This document shows positions 36,171 to 45,328 of a DNA stretch of 64,000 bases, one piece after another. Source of the stretch: Paucibacter sp. KCTC 42545. Lineage in GTDB: Bacteria; Pseudomonadota; Gammaproteobacteria; Burkholderiales; Burkholderiaceae_C. The translations under genes and the position numbers were made by a program. Numbering within the stretch: the stretch's first letter is position 1; the number at the start of each line of letters is the position of its first letter. The stretch spans positions 1,488,001 to 1,552,000 of the forward strand of contig NZ_CP013692.1 in NCBI RefSeq assembly GCF_001477625.1, given 5' to 3'. Under the pieces are notes generated by a model. The model was not told where the DNA came from and did no database searches. It worked only from the letters and a program-made list of their open reading frames with translations.

Positions 36171-38159
36171 ATGGCTATCCAACAATTGACCGACGAGCAG
36201 ATCCGCAACTGGACGCGGGCGCAAAAAGACGAGTGGTGGTTCAAGAACATCTTCCGTGGCGATATGCCGCAGCTGACGCTGCGCTCCGCGCTGACGGGCT
36301 TTTTGCTCGGCGCCGTTCTGGCAGCGACATCGCTCTACATCGGCGGCAAGACGGGCATCGGCATCGGGGTTGGGCTGACCTCGGTGATTCTGTCCTTTGC
36401 CCTGTTTCGCGCCCTGAATAATTCGGGCCTGACCAGCGACTACACGATTCTCGAAAACAACTGCACCCAGTCCATCGCCACGGCGGCGGGCTATGCGGTG
36501 TCGCCTTTGTTCTCGAGCCTGGCGGCTTATATGTTGATCACCGGGCGCATCATTCCCTGGTGGCAGATGATGATCTGGATCGTTGTGGTCTCGATCCTGG
36601 GTGTGCTGGTGGCTTTCCCGATGAAGCGCCGCTTCATCAATGAAGAACAACTGCCTTTCCCCGAAGGTCGCGCCAGTGGCGTGGTGCTGGACTCGCTTTA
36701 CAACGGCGATGCCGGCAGTGGTGTTTTCAAGGCGCGTTTGCTGGGCTATGTGGCTGTGGGCACGGGCCTCTACCAAGCGCTGGTCAGCGACGGCTGGATG
36801 AAGCTCTTGCAGTTCAAGATCCTGCGCATGGATCAGTGGGCCGGCATGAGCGCGCCCTGGACCTTCCATGAGCGCCTGGATACCTATTACTACCAGGCGG
36901 CGGTCAAGGCTGATTTGTGGATCCCGAAAATTCTGGGTGTGGACTTCCGCACGCTGGGTCTGCGTTTCACGCTGGACGCGGCCATGCTGGGCGTTGGTGG
37001 CTTGATGGGCATCGCCGTCGCTAGCAGCGTCTTGCTGGGCTCTTTTGTCAACTTCGTCATCCTGGCCCCCATCATGATTCAGGCGGGCGACATCGTTCAG
37101 CGCGTCGCGCCTAATGGCAGCCTGGTGCCAATTTCGCGCGCCGAGATCGTCAACCAATGGTCGATGTGGTGGGGTGTGACGATGATGGTGGTGGGTGCTT
37201 TGGTGGGCCTGCTGGCCAAGCCGGAGCTGTTCACCAGCGCCTTCAAGAGCCTTGGTAAGAAGAAGAGTGCGGCCGAGCAAGGCCCGGATCTGTTGGCCGA
37301 TATCGAAGTGCCGCTGTGGGTGTCCTTTGTTGGTGTGCCCATCTTCAGCGTGCTGGGCGCCTGGGTCACTCACGCCTTTTTTGGTGTGCCGTGGCTGCTC
37401 GCCCTGATCTCCCTGCCTTTGATCTTTGTGCTGACGGTGATCTGCACCAATGCCATGGCGCTGACTTCGTGGACGCCGACCGGCGCGCTGTCCAAGATCA
37501 CCCAGTTCACCATGGGTGCGATTGACCGAACCAACCCGGCCAGCAATTTGTTGCCTGCCGGCATGACTTCGGAAGTGGCTTCCAATGCGGCCAATCTGCT
37601 GTCCGACATCAAGCCCGGCTATATGTTGGGCGGCAAGCCGCGGCATCAGGCCGTCGGCCATGTGATCGGCATTTTTGCCGGCGTGATGGCTTGCGTGCCG
37701 CTGTATTTCTTGCTGTTCCTGCCGGCCGATGCCAATGGCCTGCGCTCCACCACGACCATCGTGTCCGAGCAATTCGCCATGCCTGCTGCCCTGCAGTGGA
37801 AGGGCGTGGCCGAGATCATCGCTAAGGGCGTGCAAGGCCTGCCGGCCTCGGCCATCGTGGCCATGGTGGTGGCGGCGGTTTGCGCGGCTGCCATCGAGAT
37901 TGCGCGCATCATCTTCAAGGGTCGCTTCCCCTTGTCGGCCGTGTCTATCGGTCTGGGTGTGGTGCTGCCGCCTGAGTCGGTGATCGCCATGTTCGCCGGT
38001 GCCTTGCTGTTCTGGCTGATGGGTCGCCGCCACAAGGCACCTGGCACGCCCGGCAATCGCGTTTGGGTGGAAGGCTGCGAGCCGATCTGCGCCGGCCTGA
38101 TCTCGGGTGCTGCCTTGATGGGCATCGGCAACGCCATCGTCAACGTCATGCTGGGTTAA
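36171..38159 (+). CDS. OPT family oligopeptide/siderophore-type transporter
   Basis: A large inner-membrane transporter of 662 aa with around 14-16 hydrophobic helices. The N-terminus has RNWTRAQKDEWWF and then LRSALTGFLLGAVL. A conserved OPT-like NNCTQSIATAAGYAV follows near 97-111, and PEGRASGVVLDSL near 165-177. OPT proteins are proton-coupled importers of small peptides or metal chelates; bacterial members are little studied and the substrate here is unknown. A weak hairpin (36132-36149) lies in the leader and no Shine-Dalgarno is seen. It is followed by tRNA-Arg. The long minus-strand frame across it is a shadow. Confidence 0.88.
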   Translation: MAIQQLTDEQIRNWTRAQKDEWWFKNIFRGDMPQLTLRSALTGFLLGAVLAATSLYIGGKTGIGIGVGLTSVILSFALFRALNNSGLTSDYTILENNCTQSIATAAGYAVSPLFSSLAAYMLITGRIIPWWQMMIWIVVVSILGVLVAFPMKRRFINEEQLPFPEGRASGVVLDSLYNGDAGSGVFKARLLGYVAVGTGLYQALVSDGWMKLLQFKILRMDQWAGMSAPWTFHERLDTYYYQAAVKADLWIPKILGVDFRTLGLRFTLDAAMLGVGGLMGIAVASSVLLGSFVNFVILAPIMIQAGDIVQRVAPNGSLVPISRAEIVNQWSMWWGVTMMVVGALVGLLAKPELFTSAFKSLGKKKSAAEQGPDLLADIEVPLWVSFVGVPIFSVLGAWVTHAFFGVPWLLALISLPLIFVLTVICTNAMALTSWTPTGALSKITQFTMGAIDRTNPASNLLPAGMTSEVASNAANLLSDIKPGYMLGGKPRHQAVGHVIGIFAGVMACVPLYFLLFLPADANGLRSTTTIVSEQFAMPAALQWKGVAEIIAKGVQGLPASAIVAMVVAAVCAAAIEIARIIFKGRFPLSAVSIGLGVVLPPESVIAMFAGALLFWLMGRRHKAPGTPGNRVWVEGCEPICAGLISGAALMGIGNAIVNVMLG

Positions 38160-38254
38160 AACCCGGACGCGGCCGTCAGGCCTCTGTGAGGCCGGGCAGC
38201 TGTTGCCGCCATGGCACAATCACGCTCCCTGTGGAGGCGCCAGCCTCCCGCGTA

Positions 38255-38331
38255 CCGACCATAGCTCAACTGGATAGAGCACCCGCCTTCTAAGCGGGCG
38301 GTTGCAAGTTCGATTCTTGCTGGTCGGGCCA
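38255..38331 (+). tRNA. tRNA-Arg (anticodon UCU)
   Basis: A 77-nt cloverleaf with encoded CCA. The acceptor CCGACCA pairs with TGGTCGG, the D-arm is GCTC/GAGC, and the anticodon stem CCCGC/GCGGG encloses CTTCTAA, giving TCT. The T-arm is GCAAG/CTTGC. It reads AGA/AGG codons, which are rare in this GC-rich genome. No terminator was recognised. Confidence 0.97.
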
Positions 38332-38447
38332 GTTTTCTGGCCTCTCATTCCCCTCTGACCCTCATCGTTAGCAAAGCGCTCTTGGCTTTTGCTGGCTTGG
38401 CGGCGCGTCGCTCGTGTGTGCCGAACCCGGGCGACTGCCGTTTGGCT

Positions 38448-39149
38448 TCAGTGCAGGGGATGTTTGCGGTACTGTTGCTCGCCGAAGAGCACCTCATGCG
38501 CTTGCTCATCCAGTTGTGCCTGGCGCATATCGGCCAGCACCTCCAGGCCGCGCCGCACTGCCGGGCGGCCGGCGATCTCATCGAACCAGCCCTTCAGATA
38601 CGGGTAGTCGCCCATTTTCACGCCCTGACTTTTCCAGGAGCGCAACCAGGGGAAGACGGCCATATCGGCAATGCTGTATTCGGGGCCACCGATGTATTTG
38701 CTGCTGGCCAGGCGGGTATTCATCACGCCGTAAAGTCGCTGTGCTTCACTGCTGTAGCGCTGAATGGCGTAGTCGATTTTTTCTTTGGCGTAGACGCGGA
38801 AATGGTGGGCTTGACCCAGCATGGGGCCGACACTGCTCATCTGGAACATCAGCCACTGCAGGACTTCGTATTTGCCGTGTGTATCAGGCGGTAGAAAGCG
38901 GCCGGTCTTGCCTGCGAGGTAGAGAAGAATGGCGCCGGATTCAAACAAGTGAATGGCTTTGCCGTCAGGCCCGTCGGGGTCTAGCAGGGCAGGAATCTTG
39001 TTATTCGGGCTTAGCTTGAGAAATTTGGGTTCAAACTGTGCCCCGGTGCCAATGTTCACGGGGATCACCCGATAGGGTAAGCCGCATTCTTCCAACATGA
39101 TGTGAACTTTGTGGCCGTTTGGCGTGGCCCATGAGTAAAGATCGATCAT
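38448..39149 (-). CDS. Glutathione S-transferase, YfcG/disulfide-bond oxidoreductase type
   Basis: A 233-aa GST-fold protein beginning MIDLYSWATPNGHKVHIMLEE, where TPNGHK is the glutathione-binding start of the YfcG/Nu class. FLKLSPNNKIPALLDP and HLFESGAILLYL complete the thioredoxin-like domain. The helical C-terminal domain contains GPMLGQAHHF and YSIADMAVFPW. E. coli YfcG has glutathione-dependent disulfide reductase activity, and the same is likely here. AGAGG lies upstream of the ATG. It is divergent from the unknown gene at 39212. The symbol yfcG would be by similarity only. Confidence 0.87.
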   Translation of the reverse strand: MIDLYSWATPNGHKVHIMLEECGLPYRVIPVNIGTGAQFEPKFLKLSPNNKIPALLDPDGPDGKAIHLFESGAILLYLAGKTGRFLPPDTHGKYEVLQWLMFQMSSVGPMLGQAHHFRVYAKEKIDYAIQRYSSEAQRLYGVMNTRLASSKYIGGPEYSIADMAVFPWLRSWKSQGVKMGDYPYLKGWFDEIAGRPAVRRGLEVLADMRQAQLDEQAHEVLFGEQQYRKHPLH

Positions 39150-39211
39150 TGTTTGCCTCTCTTACCTTTGACGCGGGTCCCTCGGCCTGCGCTGACTCAT
39201 TGTGCTAGTTC

Positions 39212-39955
39212 ATGTTTTTAAAGCAAGTTAAACACTGGTTCATCGCACGCGCCAATGCCGCGCGTTGGCGACCCATCCATGATTGGGCGGAGAGTCGGCA
39301 GGGGCAGTTCCGGCTCGCCAAGGACGGGCGTGGTTTCTTGATTGAGCAGCCCAAGGCCATGCCCGGCAGCTTGCGCATCGAATGGGGGGCGTCACAGCGC
39401 GCCTACATCGAGGGCACCGAGTTGCGCATGCGCTGCGAGTTACGCCTGCACAGCGACTTGCAAATGATGATTCTGTGCCGCCAGTTGATGGAGGTGCTGG
39501 AGCGCACCGTCTTTGAGGCCTACACCGATACCTTGAAGACCCGGGTGGACACCGATACGCCGGAGGAAATGCGCTGGTTGGTGATGTTCCCCAAGGTGAC
39601 GACTATCTCGTCCAAGCTGGTGCGCCAGCGCTTTGGCGCTTTGGGTGTCAACAAGACCTTGGCCGCCGACTGGCTGGAGGGTGAGTTGAGTGAAATCCTG
39701 GCCCAAGCCAGCCAGGACTTGTTGCCCGAGGGCCATCCCTTTGTGCTGATGACCATGCGCGGCAATGTCTATTTGCGTACCGCCATGACCGAGCCCACCT
39801 TGCCCAAGATTCAGGCCCTGGTGCGGGTGCTGGAATCCGCCTGCCGTGAGGCGTTGCGGATCAATGGGAAGTTGTCTGAGCGCGGCCCCTGGCCGACCAC
39901 GACCTCGGTGGCCTGGCACAGCTCCACTCCGGATGAGGATGTGCCGCAAAACTGA
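39212..39955 (+). CDS. Conserved protein of unknown function
   Basis: I do not recognise this 247-aa protein. It has no signal peptide or membrane helix. The N-terminus is basic (WFIARANAARWRPIHDW). The middle is rich in charged residues with a tryptophan and arginine pattern (LRIEWGASQRAYIEG, MRCELRLHSDLQMMILCRQLME). The C-terminal half includes FPKVTTISSKLVRQRFGALG. Codon use matches the neighbours, so it is a real gene. It stands between a divergent GST and a convergent kinase-like gene, so context gives no role. A cytoplasmic location is inferred. Confidence 0.75.
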   Translation: MFLKQVKHWFIARANAARWRPIHDWAESRQGQFRLAKDGRGFLIEQPKAMPGSLRIEWGASQRAYIEGTELRMRCELRLHSDLQMMILCRQLMEVLERTVFEAYTDTLKTRVDTDTPEEMRWLVMFPKVTTISSKLVRQRFGALGVNKTLAADWLEGELSEILAQASQDLLPEGHPFVLMTMRGNVYLRTAMTEPTLPKIQALVRVLESACREALRINGKLSERGPWPTTTSVAWHSSTPDEDVPQN

Positions 39956-40026
39956 GGCGCTCCAGCCCAGCGATTGACCTCGTCAACCCGGGCCTGCCGG
40001 GTGCTGTATCGAGATGCCTGGCTGTT

Positions 40027-41100
40027 TCAGCCCCGCTGCGCGAACTGCCAGGCCAATTCCGCCAGCGGGCGGGCGCCGGCGCCGGCCTCGCGGGCTTGCT
40101 GGCTGGACGCGGTGCCGTCCACCACGCGCTTGGCAATGCCTTGCAGAATCGCCGCAATGCGGAACAGGTTGTAGGCCAGATAGAAATTCCAGTCCTGCAT
40201 CACGCGGTCCACATCGGCGCGGCCGGTGCGCTCACAGTAGCGGCGCACATAGCTGAGCTCATCCGGGATGCCCAGGGCTGCCAGGTCTTTACCGCCCAAG
40301 CCACGCGCTGCGCCGGAGGACTGGATATGCCAGGTCATGCAGTGGTAGCTGAAGTCGGCCAGCGGGTGGCCCAGGGTCGACAGCTCCCAGTCCAGCACCG
40401 CCATCACCTCGGGCTTATCGGGATGGAAAACTAGGTTGTCGAGGCGGAAGTCGCCGTGCACGATGGCGACCTCGCTGGGGTCGCGTGCCGATGCGGGAAT
40501 GTGGGCCGGCAGCCAGGCAATCAATTCATCCATGGCCGGGATGGGCTCGGTCACCGAGGCCAGGTACTGCTTGCTCCAGCGTCCGATCTGGCGTTCGAAA
40601 TAGTTGCCCGGCTTGCCGTATTCGGCCAGGCCGCATGCGCTGAAGTCGACCTTGTGCAGGGCCGCGATGACGCGGTTCATTTCATCAAAGATGGCGCCGC
40701 GCTCAGCCGGCGTCATGCCGGGCAGGCTGGGGTCCCAGAGTACGCGGCCGGGCATGAAAGCCATGATGTAGAAGGCGCGGCCGATCACGGATTCGTCTTC
40801 GCACAAGGCCAGCATCTGCGGTACCGGCACGGCGCTGTCGGCCAGGGCGCGCATCACGGTGAACTCGCGCTCAATCGCGTGGGCCGAGGGCAGCAGCTTG
40901 GCCACCGGGCCGGGCTTGCTGCGCATCACATAGCTGCCGCTTGGTGTGATGAGTTTGTAGGTCGGGTTGGACTGCCCGCCTTTGAACTGCTCGATGCTCA
41001 AGGGGCCGGCAAAGCCCGGCAGATGGGCAGTCAGCCAAGTACTCAGTGCCTCCAGATCAAGGCTTTGGGTGAGGGCGCGAGTACCGGTGAATGCATCCAT
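40027..41100 (-). CDS. Phosphotransferase family protein (APH/ACAD10-like)
   Basis: A 357-aa protein-kinase-fold enzyme of the aminoglycoside-phosphotransferase superfamily. It shows QFKGGQSNPTYKLITPSG as the nucleotide loop near 38-55, the catalytic VHGDFRLDNLVFH near 219-231 and the metal-binding VLDWELSTLGHPLADFSY near 240-257. Similar proteins next to acyl-CoA dehydrogenases phosphorylate hydroxyacyl-CoA, but no such dehydrogenase is adjacent here, so the substrate is open. The frame starts 8 nt after the Crp/Fnr regulator stop on the same strand, so the two probably share a transcript. Confidence 0.83.
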   Translation of the reverse strand: MDAFTGTRALTQSLDLEALSTWLTAHLPGFAGPLSIEQFKGGQSNPTYKLITPSGSYVMRSKPGPVAKLLPSAHAIEREFTVMRALADSAVPVPQMLALCEDESVIGRAFYIMAFMPGRVLWDPSLPGMTPAERGAIFDEMNRVIAALHKVDFSACGLAEYGKPGNYFERQIGRWSKQYLASVTEPIPAMDELIAWLPAHIPASARDPSEVAIVHGDFRLDNLVFHPDKPEVMAVLDWELSTLGHPLADFSYHCMTWHIQSSGAARGLGGKDLAALGIPDELSYVRRYCERTGRADVDRVMQDWNFYLAYNLFRIAAILQGIAKRVVDGTASSQQAREAGAGARPLAELAWQFAQRG

Positions 41101-41108
41101 TTTTTTGC

Positions 41109-41813
41109 TTATCGGCTGGCGATAGCCAGCAATTTGTCTTTGTTTAACACCACCAAACGGGTGGGCTCGACACGCACAGCACCATCTCGCTCAAAGCCCT
41201 TGAGTTCCTGATTGACCCGCTGCCGCGAGGCGCCCAGCAACTGGGCCAGGTCTTCTTGCGCCAGTTGCAGGCCGATGCGGATCTCCTCACCTTGCTCAAT
41301 GCCGTAGGAGCGTGCCAGCAGCAAAATCTGCTTGGCCAGCCGCGAGGCAAGCGGGCGGGTGTTGAGGTCCTCGACCGTGTCAAACATCAGACGCAGTCGG
41401 CGGCAGTTCAGGCGCAGCAGGGCTTCGTAGAGTTCCGAGTGCGCTTGCAGCAAGGCCCTGAAATCGGGCTTGCGCACGATCAGCAAGGTGGTCTCGCCGT
41501 GGGTGGTGGCATCGTGCGTGCGCGGCAGACCGTCGAACAGCGAGATGTCGCCAAACCAGGTGCCCGGCTCGACATAGGTCAGTGCCACTTGCTTGCCGGC
41601 AAGAGACACCGAACTCACCCGCACCGCACCCTTGGCGACGCCCACCCATTCCTCGGCCGGCTCGCCACGGCAACTCAGCAAACTGTCGTCGCCCAAACGT
41701 CGCACGGACGCTCGGGAAAGGATGTCGCTGCGAAGTGTGGGAGAGAGCCTGGAGAACCACGAACCCGATTCGATGTTGTTGCGTTCGAGAATTGTAAGAA
41801 CCGTACTATTCAT
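41109..41813 (-). CDS. Crp/Fnr family transcriptional regulator
   Basis: A 234-aa regulator. The N-terminal cyclic-nucleotide-binding-type beta barrel occupies about 25-145 and includes TYVEPGTWFGDISLFDGLPRTHDA. The CRP-type helix-turn-helix near 180-205 includes LAQEDLAQLLGASRQRVNQEL. FNR-type iron-sulfur cysteines at the N-terminus are absent, so oxygen sensing through a cluster is unlikely. Whether it binds cyclic AMP cannot be judged by eye. It precedes the phosphotransferase gene by 8 nt and may control it. No palindromic operator was identified. Confidence 0.88.
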   Translation of the reverse strand: MNSTVLTILERNNIESGSWFSRLSPTLRSDILSRASVRRLGDDSLLSCRGEPAEEWVGVAKGAVRVSSVSLAGKQVALTYVEPGTWFGDISLFDGLPRTHDATTHGETTLLIVRKPDFRALLQAHSELYEALLRLNCRRLRLMFDTVEDLNTRPLASRLAKQILLLARSYGIEQGEEIRIGLQLAQEDLAQLLGASRQRVNQELKGFERDGAVRVEPTRLVVLNKDKLLAIASR

Positions 41814-42016
41814 GCTCAGTCGCTGACGTGACAGCAGGAGGCTGCTGTGATGCGGCTTATTGTCTATGAGCTTTGGCGTGCCTGCTGCCGAGGGCTTTTA
41901 CGCGGCCAGTCTGTGGTTTCTTGGTGGCGTTGGCGCGGCCTGCTCGAATCAGGGGTGGCTGAAGGCCGGCGCCGGTATGGCTCATGCTAGAGTGCTCAAA
42001 ACATCACAAACCCGGC

Positions 42017-44065
42017 ATGGACCGAGAATTTTCAGTGCCTTTTCATCGTTGGTGCGCCAATCCCATTCGCTTGGCCTTGCTGACAGTGATGGCCACAGGC
42101 GCCATGGGGTCCGCAGCAGCCCTGGGCGTCGAGCGGCCTTCGGCCCAGTCGGCCCTGGGTCAGTCCCTGAACCTGGCATTTCCGGTTCATCTGGGGGCTA
42201 ATGAAACCTTAAGCTTGGATTGTGTCCAGGTGGAAGTGTTTGTGGGCGAGGCCCGCTTGTCTCCCGCTCAAGTGCGTGTGCAACTGGAGGGGCTGACCGA
42301 AGGCAGCGTCCGCGCCGTGCGCGTTCGCAGCTTTGTGCCGGTCAATGAACCCATCGTCAACGTCACCCTCAGCCTGGGTTGCCCGGTTCGTTTTGTGCGC
42401 CAGTACAGCGCGCTGATCGACCCACCCGATAGCAAGACAGCCATCCCGCCCTCGGCCGAAGCCGATGCGGCCCAGTTGCGCAGGCTTTCGCCCGCACTGC
42501 AGGCGGCCATGGCCAATATAGGGGCGGCGGGTTCTGCTGTGTCGACAGCTTCGGCCGCGCCAGCAGCGGGCCAGGCGGTGGCCGCTCGCGTATCCAGCGA
42601 GCCCGCGTCTGCGACGGCTCAGCCGGCGCGCAAGCGTCAAGTTGAGCCGCAGACAGCAGCGCAAGCGGAGCGCAGCAACGGGGCTGGCAAACAAAAGATC
42701 AGTAAACCGGGCACCAAGGAAGCCGCCAAGCTGCGCCTGGATGCGCCGGAGTTGGATCAGCAGGCCTTGGCGAATACCGTGCTGGAAAGGGCCGCCGCAG
42801 TCACAGCAGCGGCAGCCGCGGCATCGGGTGCCGCCGAGATGAGCGCAGCTTTGCAGCGCTTGCAAGCGGTGGAAAGTGGCTTGGCTGCGATGCGCCGCGA
42901 ACGCCAGGCAACCGAGGCCAAGTTGCAGAGCCTGCGCTCGCAGTTGGCGCCCACCCAAGCGCCCAGCGAACCGGGGCCGCTGACCATCATCTTGGGCGTG
43001 GCTGTGCTGGCCTTGAGTGGCGCGGTGGCCTTCCTCTGGCATAGCCGTAGGCGAGAGCGGATCTTGCATGAGCGTGCGTGGTGGCGCGAGGGTGACGGCC
43101 CGGCCACTGCGGCAGATGCCGGTACAGGCGCCGCCGTGTCTGTCGCTACGCCTGTTGCGGCAGCTGCGGCGCTTGCCGCCTCGGATGCGCCAAGCACGAC
43201 CGTGCCAGTGCCGCTTGATGGCGCCAAGCCCGTCGATGAGCAGACCGTTGTCTTGCCCTACCAATTGGCGAGCGACGCCGACGCGCCGCCCGCTGATGCA
43301 GCGGCTGGTGCGGCGCTGGAGTTGGAACTTCTGCCCGCAGACCATGTCGCTGCCTCGCCCGTAGCCTCCGCCGAGCCGCTGAGCGTGCAACTGCTGGATG
43401 AGGACCTGACCTGGCACACCGGCAACACGCCGGCCGGCCCATCGTTGGACTCGCATGTCAGCGTCGAGTTGCTGATCGACCTGGAGCAGCAGGTGGACTT
43501 CTTCCTGGTGCTTGGCCAAACCGAATCGGCGGTTGAACTGCTGCAGGAGCGCATTCGCACCGGCACGGCCAGTGCCTTGCCCTATTTGAAACTGATGGAG
43601 ATCCATCAAAGCCACGGTCAGCAGGCCGAGTTCGCGGCGGTGGCGCAGAGCTTTGCGGAGCGCTTCGGTGCCGTGGCGCCGACTTGGGGCGATGACGTGA
43701 ACCATGGCCGTGAACTGGCCGACTATCCGGATGCCCTGCGCCTGCTACAGCTGCAGTGGTCGGACAGTGGCGCCAGCATGGCTTGTTTGCAGCAGTTGCT
43801 GTCTGAAGGCAATCTGGGCACGACCGGCTTTGATTTGCCTGCTTACCGGGAATTGCTATTCCTTTACAGCGTGGCGCGCGATCTGTCGGAGCATGAGGTG
43901 CGCAGCGACGACATCGATCTCTTCTTGCCCCTGGATGCCGATGCCACCGGCGCGGCCGGCATGGACTTGATGGCCACCATGGTCTGGCAAGCCCCGCAGG
44001 CCACCCCGACGAATGAGCCGGGCGTAGACATCTTGTTGGACGATCCCGCGCCGCGCAAGATCTGA
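42017..44065 (+). CDS. FimV-like membrane protein with cytoplasmic TPR-type end
   Basis: A 682-aa protein related to FimV/HubP polar organisers of type IV pili. A signal-like hydrophobic segment near 18-36 is followed by a FimV N-terminal domain (ALGQSLNLAFPVHLGANE onwards, about 45-145). A long Ala/Pro/Gln-rich linker leads to a coiled coil near 285-315 and one transmembrane helix near 325-345. The rest is strongly acidic and ends in a helical repeat part containing DLEQQVDFFLVLGQTESAVELL, typical of FimV C-terminal TPR regions. No LysM motif is obvious. The ATG at 42017 gives the hydrophobic start; no Shine-Dalgarno is seen. No pilus genes lie nearby. Confidence 0.75.
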   Translation: MDREFSVPFHRWCANPIRLALLTVMATGAMGSAAALGVERPSAQSALGQSLNLAFPVHLGANETLSLDCVQVEVFVGEARLSPAQVRVQLEGLTEGSVRAVRVRSFVPVNEPIVNVTLSLGCPVRFVRQYSALIDPPDSKTAIPPSAEADAAQLRRLSPALQAAMANIGAAGSAVSTASAAPAAGQAVAARVSSEPASATAQPARKRQVEPQTAAQAERSNGAGKQKISKPGTKEAAKLRLDAPELDQQALANTVLERAAAVTAAAAAASGAAEMSAALQRLQAVESGLAAMRRERQATEAKLQSLRSQLAPTQAPSEPGPLTIILGVAVLALSGAVAFLWHSRRRERILHERAWWREGDGPATAADAGTGAAVSVATPVAAAAALAASDAPSTTVPVPLDGAKPVDEQTVVLPYQLASDADAPPADAAAGAALELELLPADHVAASPVASAEPLSVQLLDEDLTWHTGNTPAGPSLDSHVSVELLIDLEQQVDFFLVLGQTESAVELLQERIRTGTASALPYLKLMEIHQSHGQQAEFAAVAQSFAERFGAVAPTWGDDVNHGRELADYPDALRLLQLQWSDSGASMACLQQLLSEGNLGTTGFDLPAYRELLFLYSVARDLSEHEVRSDDIDLFLPLDADATGAAGMDLMATMVWQAPQATPTNEPGVDILLDDPAPRKI

Positions 44066-44127
44066 GGACGGCGTTGGCTGCGGTGGAGGAGCAGGCCGCG
44101 CAGCAGGGCTGGCGGCGGCCCTTTGAC

Positions 44128-45315
44128 TCAGAGTTCGCGCAGCAGGGCCAGAGCTTGAGTCAAGGTCTCGTCACGTTTGGCGAAGCAAAAGCGCACGATG
44201 TTCTGCGGGCCTTCGGGCTTGGCGATGAAGGCTGACATCGGAATGGCCGCCACGCCCACTTCGCGGGTCAGCCATTCACAAAAAGCCTGATCGCCTTGCT
44301 GGCCCGTGGCCGCAAAGCTTGCCACTTCGCTGATGTCCACGCACTGGAAATAGCTACCCTCGCAAGGCAGCATGCGCAGCTTGCTGCCGGCCAGGCCGGC
44401 GCGGAAGAAGTCGCGCTTGCGCTGATAAAACGCCGGCAGTTCCAGATAGGGTGTTGGCTGTTGCATAAAGCTGGCCAGTCCGAACTGCATCGGCGTGTTG
44501 ACAGTGAACACGTTGTATTGGTGAACCTTGCGGAACTCGCGGCTCAGGCTCGCCGGTGCCGCCACATAGCCCACCTTCCAGCCGGTGACGTGATAGGTCT
44601 TGCCGAAGCTGGAGATGATGAAGCTGCGCGCCGCCAATTCGGGGAAACAGGCCACGCTTTGGTGGGCGGCGCCGTCGAAGACCATGTGCTCGTAGACCTC
44701 ATCGCTGATCAACAGGATGTCGGTGTCCCGCAGCAGCGCGGCCAGCTGCGCCATCTCCTCAGCCGTCCAGACCGTGGCGCTGGGGTTGTGCGGGCTGTTG
44801 ATGATGATGGCGCGGGTGCGGGGCGTGATAGCGGCTTTGATGCGCGCGAAGTCGGGCCTGAAGCTGGCCGCATCCAGCGGCACACGCACCACCACGCCGC
44901 CAGACAGCTCGATATTGGGCGCGTAGCTGTCGTAGCAGGGTTCCAGAATAATCACCTCGTCACCCGCATGCACGATGGCCAGCAGGGCGGTGAAGATGGC
45001 TTGCGTGGCGCCAGCGGTGATGGTGATCTCGCTGTCGGCCTGGTAGCGGTGGCCGTAGAGCGTGGCGATCTTGTTGGCCACCGCTTCGCGCAGTGCCGGC
45101 ACGCCGCTCATCATCGGGTACTGGTTATGGCCTTGCAGCATGGCGGCATGCACGGCTTCGATGAGCGCCGGGTCGCAGGCGAAGTCCGGGAAGCCCTGGC
45201 CCAGATTGACCGCGCCATGCTGCTGCGCGAGCGCCGACATGGTGCTGAAGATGGTGGTGCCGACCTGCGGCAAGCGGCTGTCGATCTGGGGTGTCGGGCT
45301 CGGTGTGGCAGTCAC
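44128..45315 (-). CDS. PLP-dependent aminotransferase, YbdL methionine type
   Basis: A 395-aa fold-type I aminotransferase. Key sites are AVNLGQGFPDF near 36, the tyrosine in EPCYDSYAPN, the NSPHNPSATVW loop near 172 and the PLP-lysine in SSFGKTYHVTGWKVGY near 240. Similarity is highest to YbdL/KAT II-like enzymes that use methionine, glutamine or aromatic amino acids with 2-oxo acids. It starts with GTG at 45315, only 13 nt after the cysB stop, so it is likely the last gene of the lptF-lptG-cbiX-cysB run. Its linkage to cysB hints at sulfur amino acid metabolism. Confidence 0.85.
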   Translation of the reverse strand: MTATPSPTPQIDSRLPQVGTTIFSTMSALAQQHGAVNLGQGFPDFACDPALIEAVHAAMLQGHNQYPMMSGVPALREAVANKIATLYGHRYQADSEITITAGATQAIFTALLAIVHAGDEVIILEPCYDSYAPNIELSGGVVVRVPLDAASFRPDFARIKAAITPRTRAIIINSPHNPSATVWTAEEMAQLAALLRDTDILLISDEVYEHMVFDGAAHQSVACFPELAARSFIISSFGKTYHVTGWKVGYVAAPASLSREFRKVHQYNVFTVNTPMQFGLASFMQQPTPYLELPAFYQRKRDFFRAGLAGSKLRMLPCEGSYFQCVDISEVASFAATGQQGDQAFCEWLTREVGVAAIPMSAFIAKPEGPQNIVRFCFAKRDETLTQALALLREL

Positions 45316-45328
45316 GGTGAATCAGAAG

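Noticed and set aside
38160..38200. GGCCTC/GAGGCC hairpin after the OPT transporter as a terminator
   Set aside because: It is only a six-base stem with no T-run, so termination there is not supported.
36156..38219. 687-codon minus-strand open frame opposite the OPT transporter
   Set aside because: It is an exact shadow of the transporter gene, rich in His, Gln and Arg with no recognisable domain, as expected from GC-rich codon bias on the opposite strand.
38213..38229. TGGCAC-containing sequence as a sigma-54 promoter before tRNA-Arg
   Set aside because: The -12 TTGC part is missing at the required spacing.
42209..43705. 498-codon minus-strand frame opposite the FimV-like gene
   Set aside because: Arg- and Gly-rich antisense shadow of a plus-strand gene with proper domains.
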